A program made the translations under genes and the position numbers. Shown here piece by piece: positions 55,406 through 64,000 of a DNA stretch of 64,000 nt. Within the stretch, counting starts at the first letter, position 1, and each line of letters starts with the position of its first letter. Location: positions 496,001-560,000 of the forward strand of contig NZ_JAPDDR010000003.1 in the NCBI RefSeq assembly GCF_025950095.1. The letters are read 5' to 3'. Source of the stretch: Luteolibacter rhizosphaerae (GTDB lineage: Bacteria; Verrucomicrobiota; Verrucomicrobiia; Verrucomicrobiales; Akkermansiaceae). The notes beneath the pieces were generated by a model. That model was not told the origin of the DNA and searched no databases. It was given only the letters and a program-made list of their open reading frames with translations.

Positions 55406-56217
55406 TCAATCTTTTCGCGCCTTTTGCGCCTCTTCGCGGCTAAAAGACCCTAGGCTCCTCCATCCCCACTCCTCCACCTTGCTCGGCCGCGCCCGCTCCA
55501 GCGTCATATTCGGCTTACCGTCATCACCGATCAGCATATTCCCCTCGTCCGCCAGGATCAGCACCGTCCCCCAATCGAACCTCACCCGGTTCGGCCCATG
55601 CGCTGCCCAGCCCGATCCCTCCCACTTCTTATCGAGCGTGAAGACATGCACCACCTTGTTGTTCTCCACCCTTCGCCAGAGCGTCCCCGCCAAGTCGGTC
55701 TCGAGGTTGGCCACCACCCCCACGCCTAACAGCAGCCGCTTCTTCTCCGCCACGATCTGCTTGGCCAGCTCGGGATTGTCCGTCGTCCCGGGGATCGAGT
55801 TCAGCGCCGCCGTGTAAACCGAGTTCGGCCGCCGCGCCGCGGCGATCGCCCCTTCGTGGATCTTGTTCAGCTCCTTGATCAGCGTGCGCTGCGGCCCTTG
55901 CGCCTTCTTCGGCAGGTTACCGTTCTCCTTGGTCGCGGGTGTGATCCCCGCCGCTCCCTTGCGCTCGGCCACGATCGCGGCGGCGCTGTTCGCATCCCCC
56001 TTGGCGATCAGGTCGGCCTCCACCCGGTCGAGTTGCACCAGATAGGCATCACGCGCCAGTCTCTCTGCCGACTCCGCCTTAACTAGAATCTTGTCGATCT
56101 CCGCGCGATGCCGTGCCGCATGCGGCGCGATCAGCGGATCAAGCTCCTTTGATTCAAGCACCTTTAGGGGCAGGAGGATCGCAAAATCAGCGGGAGGGAG
56201 CGGAGGGCCGCGTGCAT
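55406..56217 (-). pseudogene. Exported protein of unknown function, frameshifted in its signal peptide
   Basis: The long frame (55406-56161, 251 residues, GTG start) begins without a signal peptide and opens VLESKELDPLIAPH. Just upstream an ATG at 56217 (minus strand) begins MHAALRSLPLIL and then runs into a stop. Adding one T to the T4 run (56183-56186) would join the two as MHAALRSLPLIFAILLPLKV and continue into VLESKELDP, a perfect signal peptide. The gene is thus either really shifted, hit by a homopolymer sequencing error, or uses slippage. The main body has a helical Ala/Lys-rich half and a beta half with DWGTVLILADEGNMLIGDDG. The C-terminus runs into a short repeat. Function not recognised. 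Confidence 0.65.
55411..55445. repeat. Short degenerate tandem repeat at a gene end
   Basis: Three successive 10-base blocks, CTTTTCGCGC, CTTTTGCGCC and TCTTCGCGGC, followed by TAAAA. It codes for the last dozen residues of the frameshifted gene (SREEAQKARKD). I know closely similar GCGAAGAGGCGCAAAAG strings as common intergenic repeats in this bacterial supergroup. That is recollection, not a search result. Confidence 0.45.
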
Positions 56218-56269
56218 CGGGTCAGGCTTCCCGAGTCATGTCATCCGTCAAGATGAAAGGACTCCACGC

Positions 56270-56959
56270 TTATTCGTCCAGCTTTGCTTCGATAACTTTC
56301 TTCTGCTCCTCCGCCGTGAGTTCGCCGGTCCAGAGATAGGTCCCGCCGAAGTAGGCCCGCATCCCGTGGAAGGGAGAGGTGTTCTCCCCTTCCACCATGA
56401 TCTTGCCCGGCTTGTCGTAGCCCTCGCGGAAGGTCAGCCAGGTCGGGCGCTCCTCGCCGTCCGCCTTCGTCTCGTAAAATCCCATCATCCCGTTGCGCCG
56501 GAATTCCCCGCCGATCCCGCCGACATGGAAGGTCGGCCCGCGCACCACATGCAGGGCGAACCATGCCTTGCCGTCCTTCTCGACGATCTCCAGCTCGCCA
56601 TTGTAGCCGTCGGAGTAGCGTCCGCCCCAGCCCTCCTTTCGCTCGTCCAGCTTCAGCCATGCCTTCAGCCAGTCGATCCGTCCCTCGGTGAGCCCCGCCG
56701 CCAGCTCCCAGCGATCCACTGCGGTTTCAGGCTGGCCCTCCTTCTCCTGCCATTCGGCCATGAATTCACGGTGCTCCACCCACTCGCGTTGATCCTTCTG
56801 CAGCTCGGCGAATCGTTCCGCCGGCAGCTTTGTCTTCAGCTGCGCATACACCTCGTTCAGTGCCTTGTCCTGCTTGGCATACTCGGCCTTGGCCGCCTCC
56901 AGTTCATTGCCGCAGGCGATGCCGAGGATGAGAAAGAATCCGATGATCGCGAATTTCAT
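56270..56959 (-). CDS. Exported LprI-like (DUF1311) protein
   Basis: A 229-residue protein with a signal peptide ending IAC, possibly a lipoprotein. The first mature part (EYAKQDKALNEVYAQLK...QKDQREWVEHRE) matches the lysozyme-inhibitor LprI/DUF1311 helix pair. The C-terminal half is a beta-rich region (HVVRGPTFHVGGIGGEFRR) without a family I can name. ATG 56959 is the start; the much longer frame around it is antisense to the RND adaptor gene. Confidence 0.78.
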   Translation of the reverse strand: MKFAIIGFFLILGIACGNELEAAKAEYAKQDKALNEVYAQLKTKLPAERFAELQKDQREWVEHREFMAEWQEKEGQPETAVDRWELAAGLTEGRIDWLKAWLKLDERKEGWGGRYSDGYNGELEIVEKDGKAWFALHVVRGPTFHVGGIGGEFRRNGMMGFYETKADGEERPTWLTFREGYDKPGKIMVEGENTSPFHGMRAYFGGTYLWTGELTAEEQKKVIEAKLDE

Positions 56960-57106
56960 GGCGGCACTCTTGTATCTGCCGCGTGATCCGGCAATCCGGA
57001 TGCGTATTCCGGTTTGTGCATTCCGCGAAGTCCATGTAGCGGAAGAGGCTTTCCGGGGGATGAAGGATTCACTTTGCTTCCCCACTCGCTTAACTGTCTG
57101 AACCCC

Positions 57107-58126
57107 ATGTCCCAACCCGTCTCCACGCTGCTCGCGTGTACGCTCTTGCTCGCGCCCGGCTTCCTGCTCGCGCAGGGCAAAGGCCCCGCCGCCGCGGTGG
57201 CAGCGGAAACTTACGCGGTGAAGACGACCCCCATGGCTTCTACGGTCACCACCGTCGGCACCTTGCGCGCGAATGAATCGGTGGACATTGTCCCCGAACT
57301 CACCAAGCGACTCGTCAAGGTCGAGGTGCAAGAGGGCGCTCAAGTGTCCAAGGACGAGGTGCTCTTCATCCTCGATGATGCCGATCTGACCGCGGAAATC
57401 TCCGAGATCGATGCACGGCTCAAACTCGCCGAGGCGAATGAAACCCGCACCGGATCCCTCCTGCCGGAGCGCGCGATCAGCAAGCAGGCCTACGATCTGG
57501 CGAAGGCGGAGCTCGATATCTTCAAGGCCCAGAAGGTCACCCGCGAAGTGGAGTTGGCCAAGACCCGCATCCGCGCCCCCTTCGCCGGGAAGACCGGCGT
57601 GCGGCGCGTGAGTGAGGGCGCCTTGGTGACACCCACTACCGTGCTCATGAGCCTGCAGGACCTCTCTCGGATCAAGGTCGACTTCCCCTTGCCTGAGCGC
57701 TACGCCGCAGAGGTGAAGCCGGGTCAGAAGTTCAGCTTCACCGTCGCCGGGAATGCCACCCGGTTTGAGGGGAAGGTGCAGGTCATCGAACCCGCCGTGG
57801 AGGCCGCCACCCGCAGCCTTCACGTACGCGGCGTCTGCGAGCAGCCGAAGGGCCTGCTTCCCGGCGGCTTCGCGGACGTAACCTTGGACCTCGATACCGT
57901 GGAGAACGGCTTCGCCATCCCCAGCCAGGCGGTTGTTCCCTCCGCGAAAGGGCAGGGGGTTTACGTCCTGAAGGACGGCAAGGCGGAGTTCCGCGATGTC
58001 GAGATCGGTCTCCGCACCGCCGGTCAGGTCCAAGTCCTGCACGGACTGGCCGAAGGAGACCAGGTGCTTACCACCAATCTCCTCCGCCTCCGCCCCGGCG
58101 TCGAAGTCACCCCCCTTACCCCCTGA
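57107..58126 (+). CDS. RND efflux periplasmic adaptor (HlyD/AcrA type)
   Basis: A 339-residue exported membrane-fusion protein. After a signal peptide come a lipoyl half (VEVQEGAQVSKDEVLFILDD), a helical hairpin (about 105-160, AISKQAYDLAKAELDIFKAQ), the second lipoyl half (TRIRAPFAGKTGVRRVSEGA) and the beta-barrel and proximal domains. It links the pump to an outer-membrane channel. Its start 57107 excludes an upstream extension. The pump gene follows after 60 bases; no outer-membrane factor gene is present. Confidence 0.92.
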   Translation: MSQPVSTLLACTLLLAPGFLLAQGKGPAAAVAAETYAVKTTPMASTVTTVGTLRANESVDIVPELTKRLVKVEVQEGAQVSKDEVLFILDDADLTAEISEIDARLKLAEANETRTGSLLPERAISKQAYDLAKAELDIFKAQKVTREVELAKTRIRAPFAGKTGVRRVSEGALVTPTTVLMSLQDLSRIKVDFPLPERYAAEVKPGQKFSFTVAGNATRFEGKVQVIEPAVEAATRSLHVRGVCEQPKGLLPGGFADVTLDLDTVENGFAIPSQAVVPSAKGQGVYVLKDGKAEFRDVEIGLRTAGQVQVLHGLAEGDQVLTTNLLRLRPGVEVTPLTP

Positions 58127-58131
58127 CTCTT

Positions 58132-58164
58132 CTAAGCATTCTGGTTTAGAGAATTAGTGCTTAG
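58132..58164. promoter_or_regulatory. AT-rich inverted repeat between adaptor and pump genes
   Basis: CTAAGCA (58132-58138) and TGCTTAG (58158-58164) are exact complements. Next to them TTCT (58139-58142) can pair with AGAA (58150-58153), with four bulged bases. The 60-base gap is clearly AT-rich compared with its surroundings. It may be a regulator site, an internal promoter or a partial transcription stop that lowers pump expression. Confidence 0.4.
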
Positions 58165-58186
58165 TAACTAGTCATTTCGATATTCT

Positions 58187-61100
58187 GTGAGTCTAGCGGA
58201 AACCAGCATCAAGCGCCCCGTCCTTGCGACGGTCATGTCGCTTGCGATCATTCTCTTCGGCATCACCGGCTTCTACTTCCTCGGAGTCCGTGAGTACCCC
58301 GCGGTCGATCCGCCGATCGTCACGGTGCAAACCCAGTATCCCGGCGCGAATCCTCAGGTGATCGCCTCGCAGATCACCGAGCCGCTGGAGCAGGTGATCA
58401 ATGGCATCGCGGGCATCCGCACCATGACCTCGGAGTCGCGGGAAGAGCGCTCGCAGATCACCGTGGAATTCACGCTCGATACCGACCTCGACACGGCGGC
58501 GAACGACGTCCGCGACCGGGTTTCGCGCGCGATCCGGAATCTGCCTGTGGATTCCAATCCGCCCGTGGTCGAGAAGGCGGATGCGGACTCGCAGCCCATC
58601 CTCTTCCTCTCGATGTACAGCGATCAGCGCAGCATCCTCGAGGTGAGCGATCTGGCGGACCGCTTGGTCCGCGAGCGCATGGAGACGATCCCGGGCGTTT
58701 CTTCCGTGCGAATCTTCGGTGAGAAGCGTTACGCCATGCGCCTCTGGATGGACCCCGTGAAACTCGCGGTCCACGGCCTCACACCCATCGATGTCCAGAA
58801 CGCGCTCGATGGTCAGAATGTCGATCTTCCCAGCGGCCGACTCGAAGGCACCTCCACCGAACTCTCCCTGCGCGTGCTCGGCCGCCTGAACACGCCAGAG
58901 GATTTCGAGAATCTCATCATCAAGCAGGAAGCCGGCCGCCAGATCCACTTCCGCGATATTGGCTATGCCGAGCTCGGCGCGGAGAATCAGCGCACCGGCA
59001 CCAAGCGCGAGCTCGTGTACTCGATCGGTGTGGCGATCATCCCGCAGCCGAACACGAATGCCATCGCCATCGCGGACGAGTTCTACAAGCGGCTGGAGCA
59101 GGTGAAGAAGGAGATCCCCTCCGACGTGACCATGGAAGTCGGCTATGACTTCACCCGCTTCGTTCGTCGCTCGGTGGCGGAGGTGGAGGAAACCCTGCTG
59201 ATCGCCTTCGGCCTGGTGGCCCTCATCATCTTCCTTTTCCTGCGCGATTGGCGCTCCACGATCATTCCGGTCATCGCGATCCCGGTCAGCATCATCGCCG
59301 GCTTCTTCATCATGTATGTGGCGGGCTTCTCGATCAACGTGCTCACGCTCGTTGCCATCGTGCTCGCCATCGGTCTGGTCTGTGACGACGCCATCGTCGT
59401 TCTGGAGAATATCTACACCAAGATCGAGGAAGGCATGTCGCCCATGCAGGCCGCCATCACGGGCTCGAAGGAGATCTACTTCGCGGTGATCTCGACCACC
59501 GTGGCTCTTGCCGCGGTCTTCCTGCCCATCATCTTCCTCTCCGGGTTGACCGGTCGCTTGTTCCGCGAGTTCGGCATCACCTTGGCGGGTTGCGTGCTGG
59601 TCTCCGCCTTCGTTGCGCTCACCCTTTCGCCGATGATGTGCCGCTTCCTCTTGAAGGGGCATGGCGAGAAGAAGAACTGGTTCTATCGCGTCACCGAACC
59701 TTTCTTCGACCTGATGACCCGCACCTATCGCGGGACCTTGGGCGGCTTCCTGAAGGTGCGCTGGCTGGCCTTCCTCATCCTCGCGGGGAACGCCTTCCTG
59801 ATCGCCTGGCTTGGCAAGGCGGTGCCACGCGAACTCGCGCCCTTGGAGGATCGCGAGAACATCCGCATCAACGTGACCGCTCCGGAAGGTTCCAGCTTCG
59901 AGTTCACCGAGAGCTGGATGGATAAGATCGACACCTACGTGCACGACGAGATCCCGGAAACCTTCCGGACTTTCACCATCATGGGCGGCTTCGGCCGCAC
60001 CGAGGCGAATGTGGCCTCGCAGAATATCTACCTCACGCCGCCGGAGGAGCGCGGTCGCAGTCAGGCGGAAGTCCACAAGCAGATCATGGAAGACATGAAC
60101 GCCTTCACCGGCGTCCGCGCCTTCGCTACCCAGCCGCCGACCATCGGGGATCGCCGCGGCGGCCAGCCGCTCGCCTACGTGCTGCAGGCGAACAATCTGG
60201 AAACGCTCATCGAGGTGCTGCCCAAATTCATGGAGGCAGCGAACAAGAGCCCGGTCCTGCGCCAGATCGATGCCGACCTGAAAGTGAATCGACCGGAAGG
60301 CATCATCTCGATCAATCGCAACAAGGCGGCGGAGATGGGCGTGTCCGTGGAGCAGATCGCCCGTACCGTGGAGTTCGCGTACTCCGGTCGACGCTTCGCC
60401 TACTTCTTGAAGGACGGGAAGCAATATCAGGTCATCGGACAGATGCAGCGCCAGGACCGCAATGAGCCCGGCGATCTGAAAAAACTCTTCGTTCCCACCA
60501 AGAGCGGCGGGATGGTCTCGCTGGATAATCTCGTCAGCTTCGACGAGTCCGCCAGCCCGGCGGCGATCTTCCGCTTCAACCGCGCCGTCTCCGCCACGAT
60601 CCAAGGCTCACCCGCTCCGGGGAAGACCTTGGGCGATGGCATTGCCGAACTCGACCGCATCGCGGACGAAGTGCTGCCGGATGGCGTCCGCACCGCCTTG
60701 GCCGGCCAGTCGCGCGACTTTGCGGAAAGCTCCTCCAGCCTGCTCTTCGCCTTCCTCCTCGCGCTGGTGATCATCTACCTCGTGCTCGCCGCGCAGTTCG
60801 AAAGCTTCATCGATCCTTTCATCATTATCCTCACCGTGCCGCTCTCGCTGGCCGGTGCCTTGCTCACCCTGCACCTTACCGGGCAGACCCTGAATGTCTT
60901 CAGCCAGATCGGCATCATTATGCTCGTTGGTCTCGTGACCAAGAATGGCATCCTCATCGTCGAGTTCGCCAACCAGCGCAAGGAACAGGGCCTGCCCAAG
61001 CTGCAAGCCGCACTCGAGGCCTCGGTCGCGCGTCTCCGCCCGATCCTCATGACCAGCCTCGCGACGATCCTCGGAATCCTGCCGATCGCCCTCTCGCTCG

Positions 61101-61261
61101 GAGCCTCTGCCGGTTCGCGGCAGTCCCTCGGTATCGCCGTCGTCGGCGGCCTCCTCTTCTCCGGCTTCCTCACCCTCTTCGTCGTCCCCGCCGTCTACGC
61201 TGTCTTCTCTCGCGAACACAAGCCCGCCGCCAGCGAAGACCCGGATCCCCAACTCGGTTGA
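58187..61261 (+). CDS. RND multidrug efflux permease (HAE1/AcrB type)
   Basis: A 1024-residue inner-membrane proton-driven pump with 12 helices and two large periplasmic loops. SIKRPVLATVMSLAIILFG is the typical N-terminus. The paired Asp of the proton relay are in GLVCDDAIVVLENI (helix 4), and Lys in GLVTKNGILIVEFAN (helix 10) completes the relay. The start is GTG at 58187. It pairs with the adaptor upstream. Drug or organic solutes are the likely substrates; specificity cannot be read. Confidence 0.95.
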   Translation: MSLAETSIKRPVLATVMSLAIILFGITGFYFLGVREYPAVDPPIVTVQTQYPGANPQVIASQITEPLEQVINGIAGIRTMTSESREERSQITVEFTLDTDLDTAANDVRDRVSRAIRNLPVDSNPPVVEKADADSQPILFLSMYSDQRSILEVSDLADRLVRERMETIPGVSSVRIFGEKRYAMRLWMDPVKLAVHGLTPIDVQNALDGQNVDLPSGRLEGTSTELSLRVLGRLNTPEDFENLIIKQEAGRQIHFRDIGYAELGAENQRTGTKRELVYSIGVAIIPQPNTNAIAIADEFYKRLEQVKKEIPSDVTMEVGYDFTRFVRRSVAEVEETLLIAFGLVALIIFLFLRDWRSTIIPVIAIPVSIIAGFFIMYVAGFSINVLTLVAIVLAIGLVCDDAIVVLENIYTKIEEGMSPMQAAITGSKEIYFAVISTTVALAAVFLPIIFLSGLTGRLFREFGITLAGCVLVSAFVALTLSPMMCRFLLKGHGEKKNWFYRVTEPFFDLMTRTYRGTLGGFLKVRWLAFLILAGNAFLIAWLGKAVPRELAPLEDRENIRINVTAPEGSSFEFTESWMDKIDTYVHDEIPETFRTFTIMGGFGRTEANVASQNIYLTPPEERGRSQAEVHKQIMEDMNAFTGVRAFATQPPTIGDRRGGQPLAYVLQANNLETLIEVLPKFMEAANKSPVLRQIDADLKVNRPEGIISINRNKAAEMGVSVEQIARTVEFAYSGRRFAYFLKDGKQYQVIGQMQRQDRNEPGDLKKLFVPTKSGGMVSLDNLVSFDESASPAAIFRFNRAVSATIQGSPAPGKTLGDGIAELDRIADEVLPDGVRTALAGQSRDFAESSSSLLFAFLLALVIIYLVLAAQFESFIDPFIIILTVPLSLAGALLTLHLTGQTLNVFSQIGIIMLVGLVTKNGILIVEFANQRKEQGLPKLQAALEASVARLRPILMTSLATILGILPIALSLGASAGSRQSLGIAVVGGLLFSGFLTLFVVPAVYAVFSREHKPAASEDPDPQLG

Positions 61262-61343
61262 GTGAACCATCCCTCATTCCCATCGGATCCATCTCGAACC
61301 CAATCCCCTCCATCTTCGGTTGAACGGCGGTCCAGCAGCTCCA

Positions 61344-62606
61344 CTACCACGGCCATAGTAGCAAAATCGCCACGCCTCCCGCTGCTGCCGCGCCGAACCC
61401 GGCCGAAGTCCACTTCACGAACCGGCCCGCCCCCAGCACCACGGCCATCCCCGCCTTGAACACCGTGTTGGCCAGCCCCCCGATCAAGATCACCCGCCAG
61501 CCGGTTCGCGGTTCCACCTCGCCGGACGCCACCAACCCGGAGGTCGAGAGCGTGATCGCATCCACATCGGTCAGCCCGGAGATCGCCGCCACCACATACA
61601 GGCCGGAGTCGCCGAAGTGCTCCTTCCCCAGCGCGACCGCATACAGCACTCCTACGTAGAGCAGGCCGAACATCACCGCCCCCTTGAGCTCGGAGGGCGC
61701 TTCTTCCTCCCCCGGCTTCTCTCCCGCCCGCTTCGCCAGCCAGAGCACCACCCCGGCCACGACCGCCGTCCAAGCCAGCATCAGTCCCAGCGGTGGCAGC
61801 ATCGCTCCCATGTGCGCGGGCGCGGTCAACATCACTTCCACCATCACCCGCGCGAAGACCACGCAGGATGCTGTTAGGATAATCGCCGCCAGCACCGTGC
61901 CCGCCGATCCTTCCGCCCGGCTGCGTCGCGACACGCTCGCGGTCACCGCCGTGCTCGAAACCATCCCGCCCAGAATCCCGGAGATCGCCGCGCTCTTCGC
62001 ACCCCCGATGAACTTGCCGACCAGATAAGCCACCAAGCTCATGCCGACGATCAGCACTACCATCAGCCAGACCTTGAAGGGATTGAGCACCTCCAGCGGC
62101 CCCATCTTCTCGTTCGGCAGCAGCGGCAGGATCACCAGCCCGATCAGCACCAGTCGCGCGATCTCCTTGAGTTCCTTCGCATCCACCTTCCGCACCGCTC
62201 CGTGCAGCGGATCCTTGTAGTGCAGCAGCACCATCACCGTCCCCGCACAGGCCACGGCCGGCGCGAGCTGCCCCGTTCCGGCCAAACAGCCGATCGCGAA
62301 AATCGCCAGCATCGCGAACTCCGTGGTGAGCCCGATGTCCGGCTCGTTCTGCCGCATGGCCGCGAGATTCGCCATGATCGCCATCGCCGTGCAGGCGATT
62401 AGCCCGCCCGCGATGATCCAACCGCCAAAGGCTACGCTCATCGCCCCGGCCAAGCCGCCGAAAAGCCCGATTAACCCGAAGGTCCGCAGCCCCGCCATCG
62501 GGTTCTTCTTCCACTCCCGCTCCAGCCCCACCAGCAGCCCAAGCCCCAGCGCCGTGCCTAGCGATTGTAGCAGGATCAGGGTCTGGGGGTAGTGCGCTTC
62601 GTTCAT
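61344..62606 (-). CDS. MgtC/DUF4010 membrane protein
   Basis: A 420-residue protein with about 11-12 helices. The N-terminal MgtC-like part has GLGLLVGLEREWKKNPMAGL. The rest is DUF4010 (GGMVSSTAVTASVSRRS, SGLTDVDAITLSTSGL). The function of the fusion family is unknown; MgtC domains act in magnesium or ATP-synthase control. ATG 62606 was chosen. The longer upstream frame is antisense to nothing but overlaps the next gene and was rejected. Confidence 0.85.
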   Translation of the reverse strand: MNEAHYPQTLILLQSLGTALGLGLLVGLEREWKKNPMAGLRTFGLIGLFGGLAGAMSVAFGGWIIAGGLIACTAMAIMANLAAMRQNEPDIGLTTEFAMLAIFAIGCLAGTGQLAPAVACAGTVMVLLHYKDPLHGAVRKVDAKELKEIARLVLIGLVILPLLPNEKMGPLEVLNPFKVWLMVVLIVGMSLVAYLVGKFIGGAKSAAISGILGGMVSSTAVTASVSRRSRAEGSAGTVLAAIILTASCVVFARVMVEVMLTAPAHMGAMLPPLGLMLAWTAVVAGVVLWLAKRAGEKPGEEEAPSELKGAVMFGLLYVGVLYAVALGKEHFGDSGLYVVAAISGLTDVDAITLSTSGLVASGEVEPRTGWRVILIGGLANTVFKAGMAVVLGAGRFVKWTSAGFGAAAAGGVAILLLWPW

Positions 62607-62665
62607 GCCAGGAGACGGATTGTCTACCCTAGCTGCGGATGCGCTCTCTAGCAAGTTGCCGCCTA

Positions 62666-64000
62666 CTACTTCGGAATGATCGATTTCAACAGCTCCACTT
62701 CCTCCGTCGCTTGGCGCTTCAGTTCGGGATCGCGATCGAGATCCACGAAGTAGAGCCCGAAGTCCGTATTCGGATCGAAGGCATGACCCCACTCCCGGTT
62801 CGAGGTGATCGACCAGTAGTTGTAGGCCTTCACCGGGACTCCCTTGGCAATCGCCCGTTCGACCTGCGCGAGGTGCGCCTTGATGTACTGACCCCGCGTC
62901 ATCGCGTCCGCGGAGGGCACGCAGCCGTTCTCCACGATCAGGATCTCCTGTTCCGGAAACCAGCGGTGGAAACGCTGCAGCGCATGGAAGAGTCCCTGCG
63001 GCCACACCGGTGCGCGCAGGAACCGGCCGTGTGCCGCTTCTTCTAACAGCCGGAAGCGGTGCAGCCGCCAGGTCGGCAGACCCCAGTAGTAGTCCAGCCC
63101 CACGAAGTCCTGCGCGCCCACCGCTTCCTCGGGGCAAAGCTCTTCCGGCAGCCGTCCTGAAGTCCCCAGATACCACCAGTTCGCGTTCGCGATGATGCTG
63201 GTGGTGCCCCAGAAGCGCCACGCCCAGTTCAGCCAGCTCGATTTCGATTCCAGCACCTCGAGCCGTTCGCAAGGCTCCAGCGGCACCAGGTCGAGCTTCG
63301 CCTCGTCGCCTAACACTTCCTTCGCGATCAGGCGTGCCAGCCTCACCTCCAGACCCTCCTCCTCGCATGAGGATGACACCCCGGGCGCATCCGTGCGCAC
63401 CCCGATCCGGATCTTCCCGCGCCGTTTGATCCGCCGCATCCCCCGCGTGCCCGACATGCTCTCCGGCAGGCTGTCACCACCCGCAAAAAGCTCGTGCAAG
63501 GACAGCGGCCGGTGGATCTCTTTCGCCACCACCTCGGGCCGCGATACCCAAGGAACCTCGCAGATCCCTGCCAGCTCGTGCTGGAAAGCCGCCACCGCTT
63601 TGTTGACGCTCTCGACCAATCGCGCATGCCCGTGCGGGGCTACCACCACATAGTGCTCGTCGCTCAGGCCGGTCGCCAGAAAACGGAAGCGCTCGCCCCC
63701 TTTCAGCTCGGAGGGCAGCAGGAAAAACGCATCGCCATACACCGCCGCCACCTTCCCCTCCGCCAGTGCCCGGCGCGCCTCGTCGTAGTTAGGGAAAATC
63801 TTCTTCCGCGCTCCTTCCGGCAGATCCCGCCGCCACGAATCCGGCTGGTTGCCCACTCCGATCACTCCCACGTCTTTGCTCACCAAGGAAGCGATGCCTT
63901 CCCCCTGATACCCCTCCAATACCAGCACCGCCTTCCCGGTGCGCAGGTAGGGGTCGCTGAATTCATAACGCGTCTGGTCGCCCTCCGTCACCCCGCCGAT
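62666..64000 (-). CDS. Solute-binding domain / GH1 glycosidase fusion (5' end outside window)
   Basis: At least 444 residues, open to the right edge. The first visible part (about 1-170) resembles a periplasmic substrate-binding domain of the SBP_bac_3 type (FSDPYLRTGKAVLVLEGYQG, VYGDAFFLL). A second copy seems to begin at KIRIGVRTDAPGVSSSCEEE but stops short. From about residue 300 the sequence is the C-terminal half of a GH1 barrel: DFVGLDYYWG, nucleophile Glu in ILIVENGC, and YNYWSITSNREWG. The GH1 acid/base Glu would lie outside the window. The binding modules seem to be inserted into or before the barrel. Confidence 0.7.
   Translation of the reverse strand: MGGVTEGDQTRYEFSDPYLRTGKAVLVLEGYQGEGIASLVSKDVGVIGVGNQPDSWRRDLPEGARKKIFPNYDEARRALAEGKVAAVYGDAFFLLPSELKGGERFRFLATGLSDEHYVVVAPHGHARLVESVNKAVAAFQHELAGICEVPWVSRPEVVAKEIHRPLSLHELFAGGDSLPESMSGTRGMRRIKRRGKIRIGVRTDAPGVSSSCEEEGLEVRLARLIAKEVLGDEAKLDLVPLEPCERLEVLESKSSWLNWAWRFWGTTSIIANANWWYLGTSGRLPEELCPEEAVGAQDFVGLDYYWGLPTWRLHRFRLLEEAAHGRFLRAPVWPQGLFHALQRFHRWFPEQEILIVENGCVPSADAMTRGQYIKAHLAQVERAIAKGVPVKAYNYWSITSNREWGHAFDPNTDFGLYFVDLDRDPELKRQATEEVELLKSIIPK

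Noticed and set aside
58193-60604. An 803-residue open frame antisense to the RND pump
   Set aside because: Composition (Arg/Asp/His/Glu-rich) and position opposite a clear transporter show it to be a shadow.

Overview
The window is GC-rich, densely coded DNA that looks like a member of the Verrucomicrobiota (Verrucomicrobiaceae/Luteolibacter-like). This is an inference. It rests on the large secreted ThuA/sugar-dehydrogenase/cytochrome fusion, the discoidin-decorated glycosidase, thrombospondin-type calcium motifs near protein C-termini, REP-like intergenic palindromes and the small PUR-domain protein. No rRNA, tRNA, CRISPR array or insertion sequence was recognised, and no gene-free stretch exceeds 300 bases.

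Layout. 1-2.1 kb: the end of a secreted GHL10-type glycosidase, a tiny membrane protein and a double-CDGSH protein. 2.1-3.9 kb: a REP-like element and a glycogen-phosphorylase-like enzyme (minus strand). 4.1-13.8 kb: a nitrogen-scavenging cluster with a urea ABC transporter (urtBCDE), a His-rich membrane protein, urease subunits (ureABC), an inserted toxin-antitoxin pair, accessory genes (ureEFG) and a PUR-like protein. A textbook sigma-54 promoter precedes urtB. urtA and ureD are not present. 13.9-26.8 kb: a secreted glycoamylase-like protein, a Ser/Thr kinase, serS, a GlsB-type membrane protein, a GH85 endoglycosidase, tilS and a large TPR protein.

26.9-37.4 kb is the most interesting part. 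A tightly coupled, same-strand operon starts with nrtR and a candidate operator. It then carries pncB, kptA, a DUF4291 protein, a small protein of the group labelled ADP-ribosylation/crystallin J1, nadE, a macrodomain, an ADP-ribosylglycohydrolase, pncA, pnuC, a NadR-like enzyme and a sarcosine-oxidase-like flavoenzyme. Together these can import and salvage NAD precursors, spend NAD on RNA or other targets, remove ADP-ribose marks, and return nicotinamide and ADP-ribose to metabolism.

37.4-41.3 kb: PIG-L deacetylase, mlaF, mlaD (no mlaE), a membrane protein and a lipoprotein. 41.3-51.0 kb: a DUF1080-like protein, a PAS-SpoIIE phosphatase, a TauE permease, a methyltransferase, the 1553-residue ThuA fusion, an ABM-like protein and a small lipoprotein with a clear terminator. 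51.0-57.0 kb: rhomboid protease, sdaA, benE, dienelactone hydrolase, an apparently frameshifted exported protein and an LprI-like protein. 57.1-61.3 kb: an RND adaptor and pump. 61.3-64 kb: an MgtC/DUF4010 membrane protein and the end of a solute-binding/GH1 fusion that runs off the right edge.
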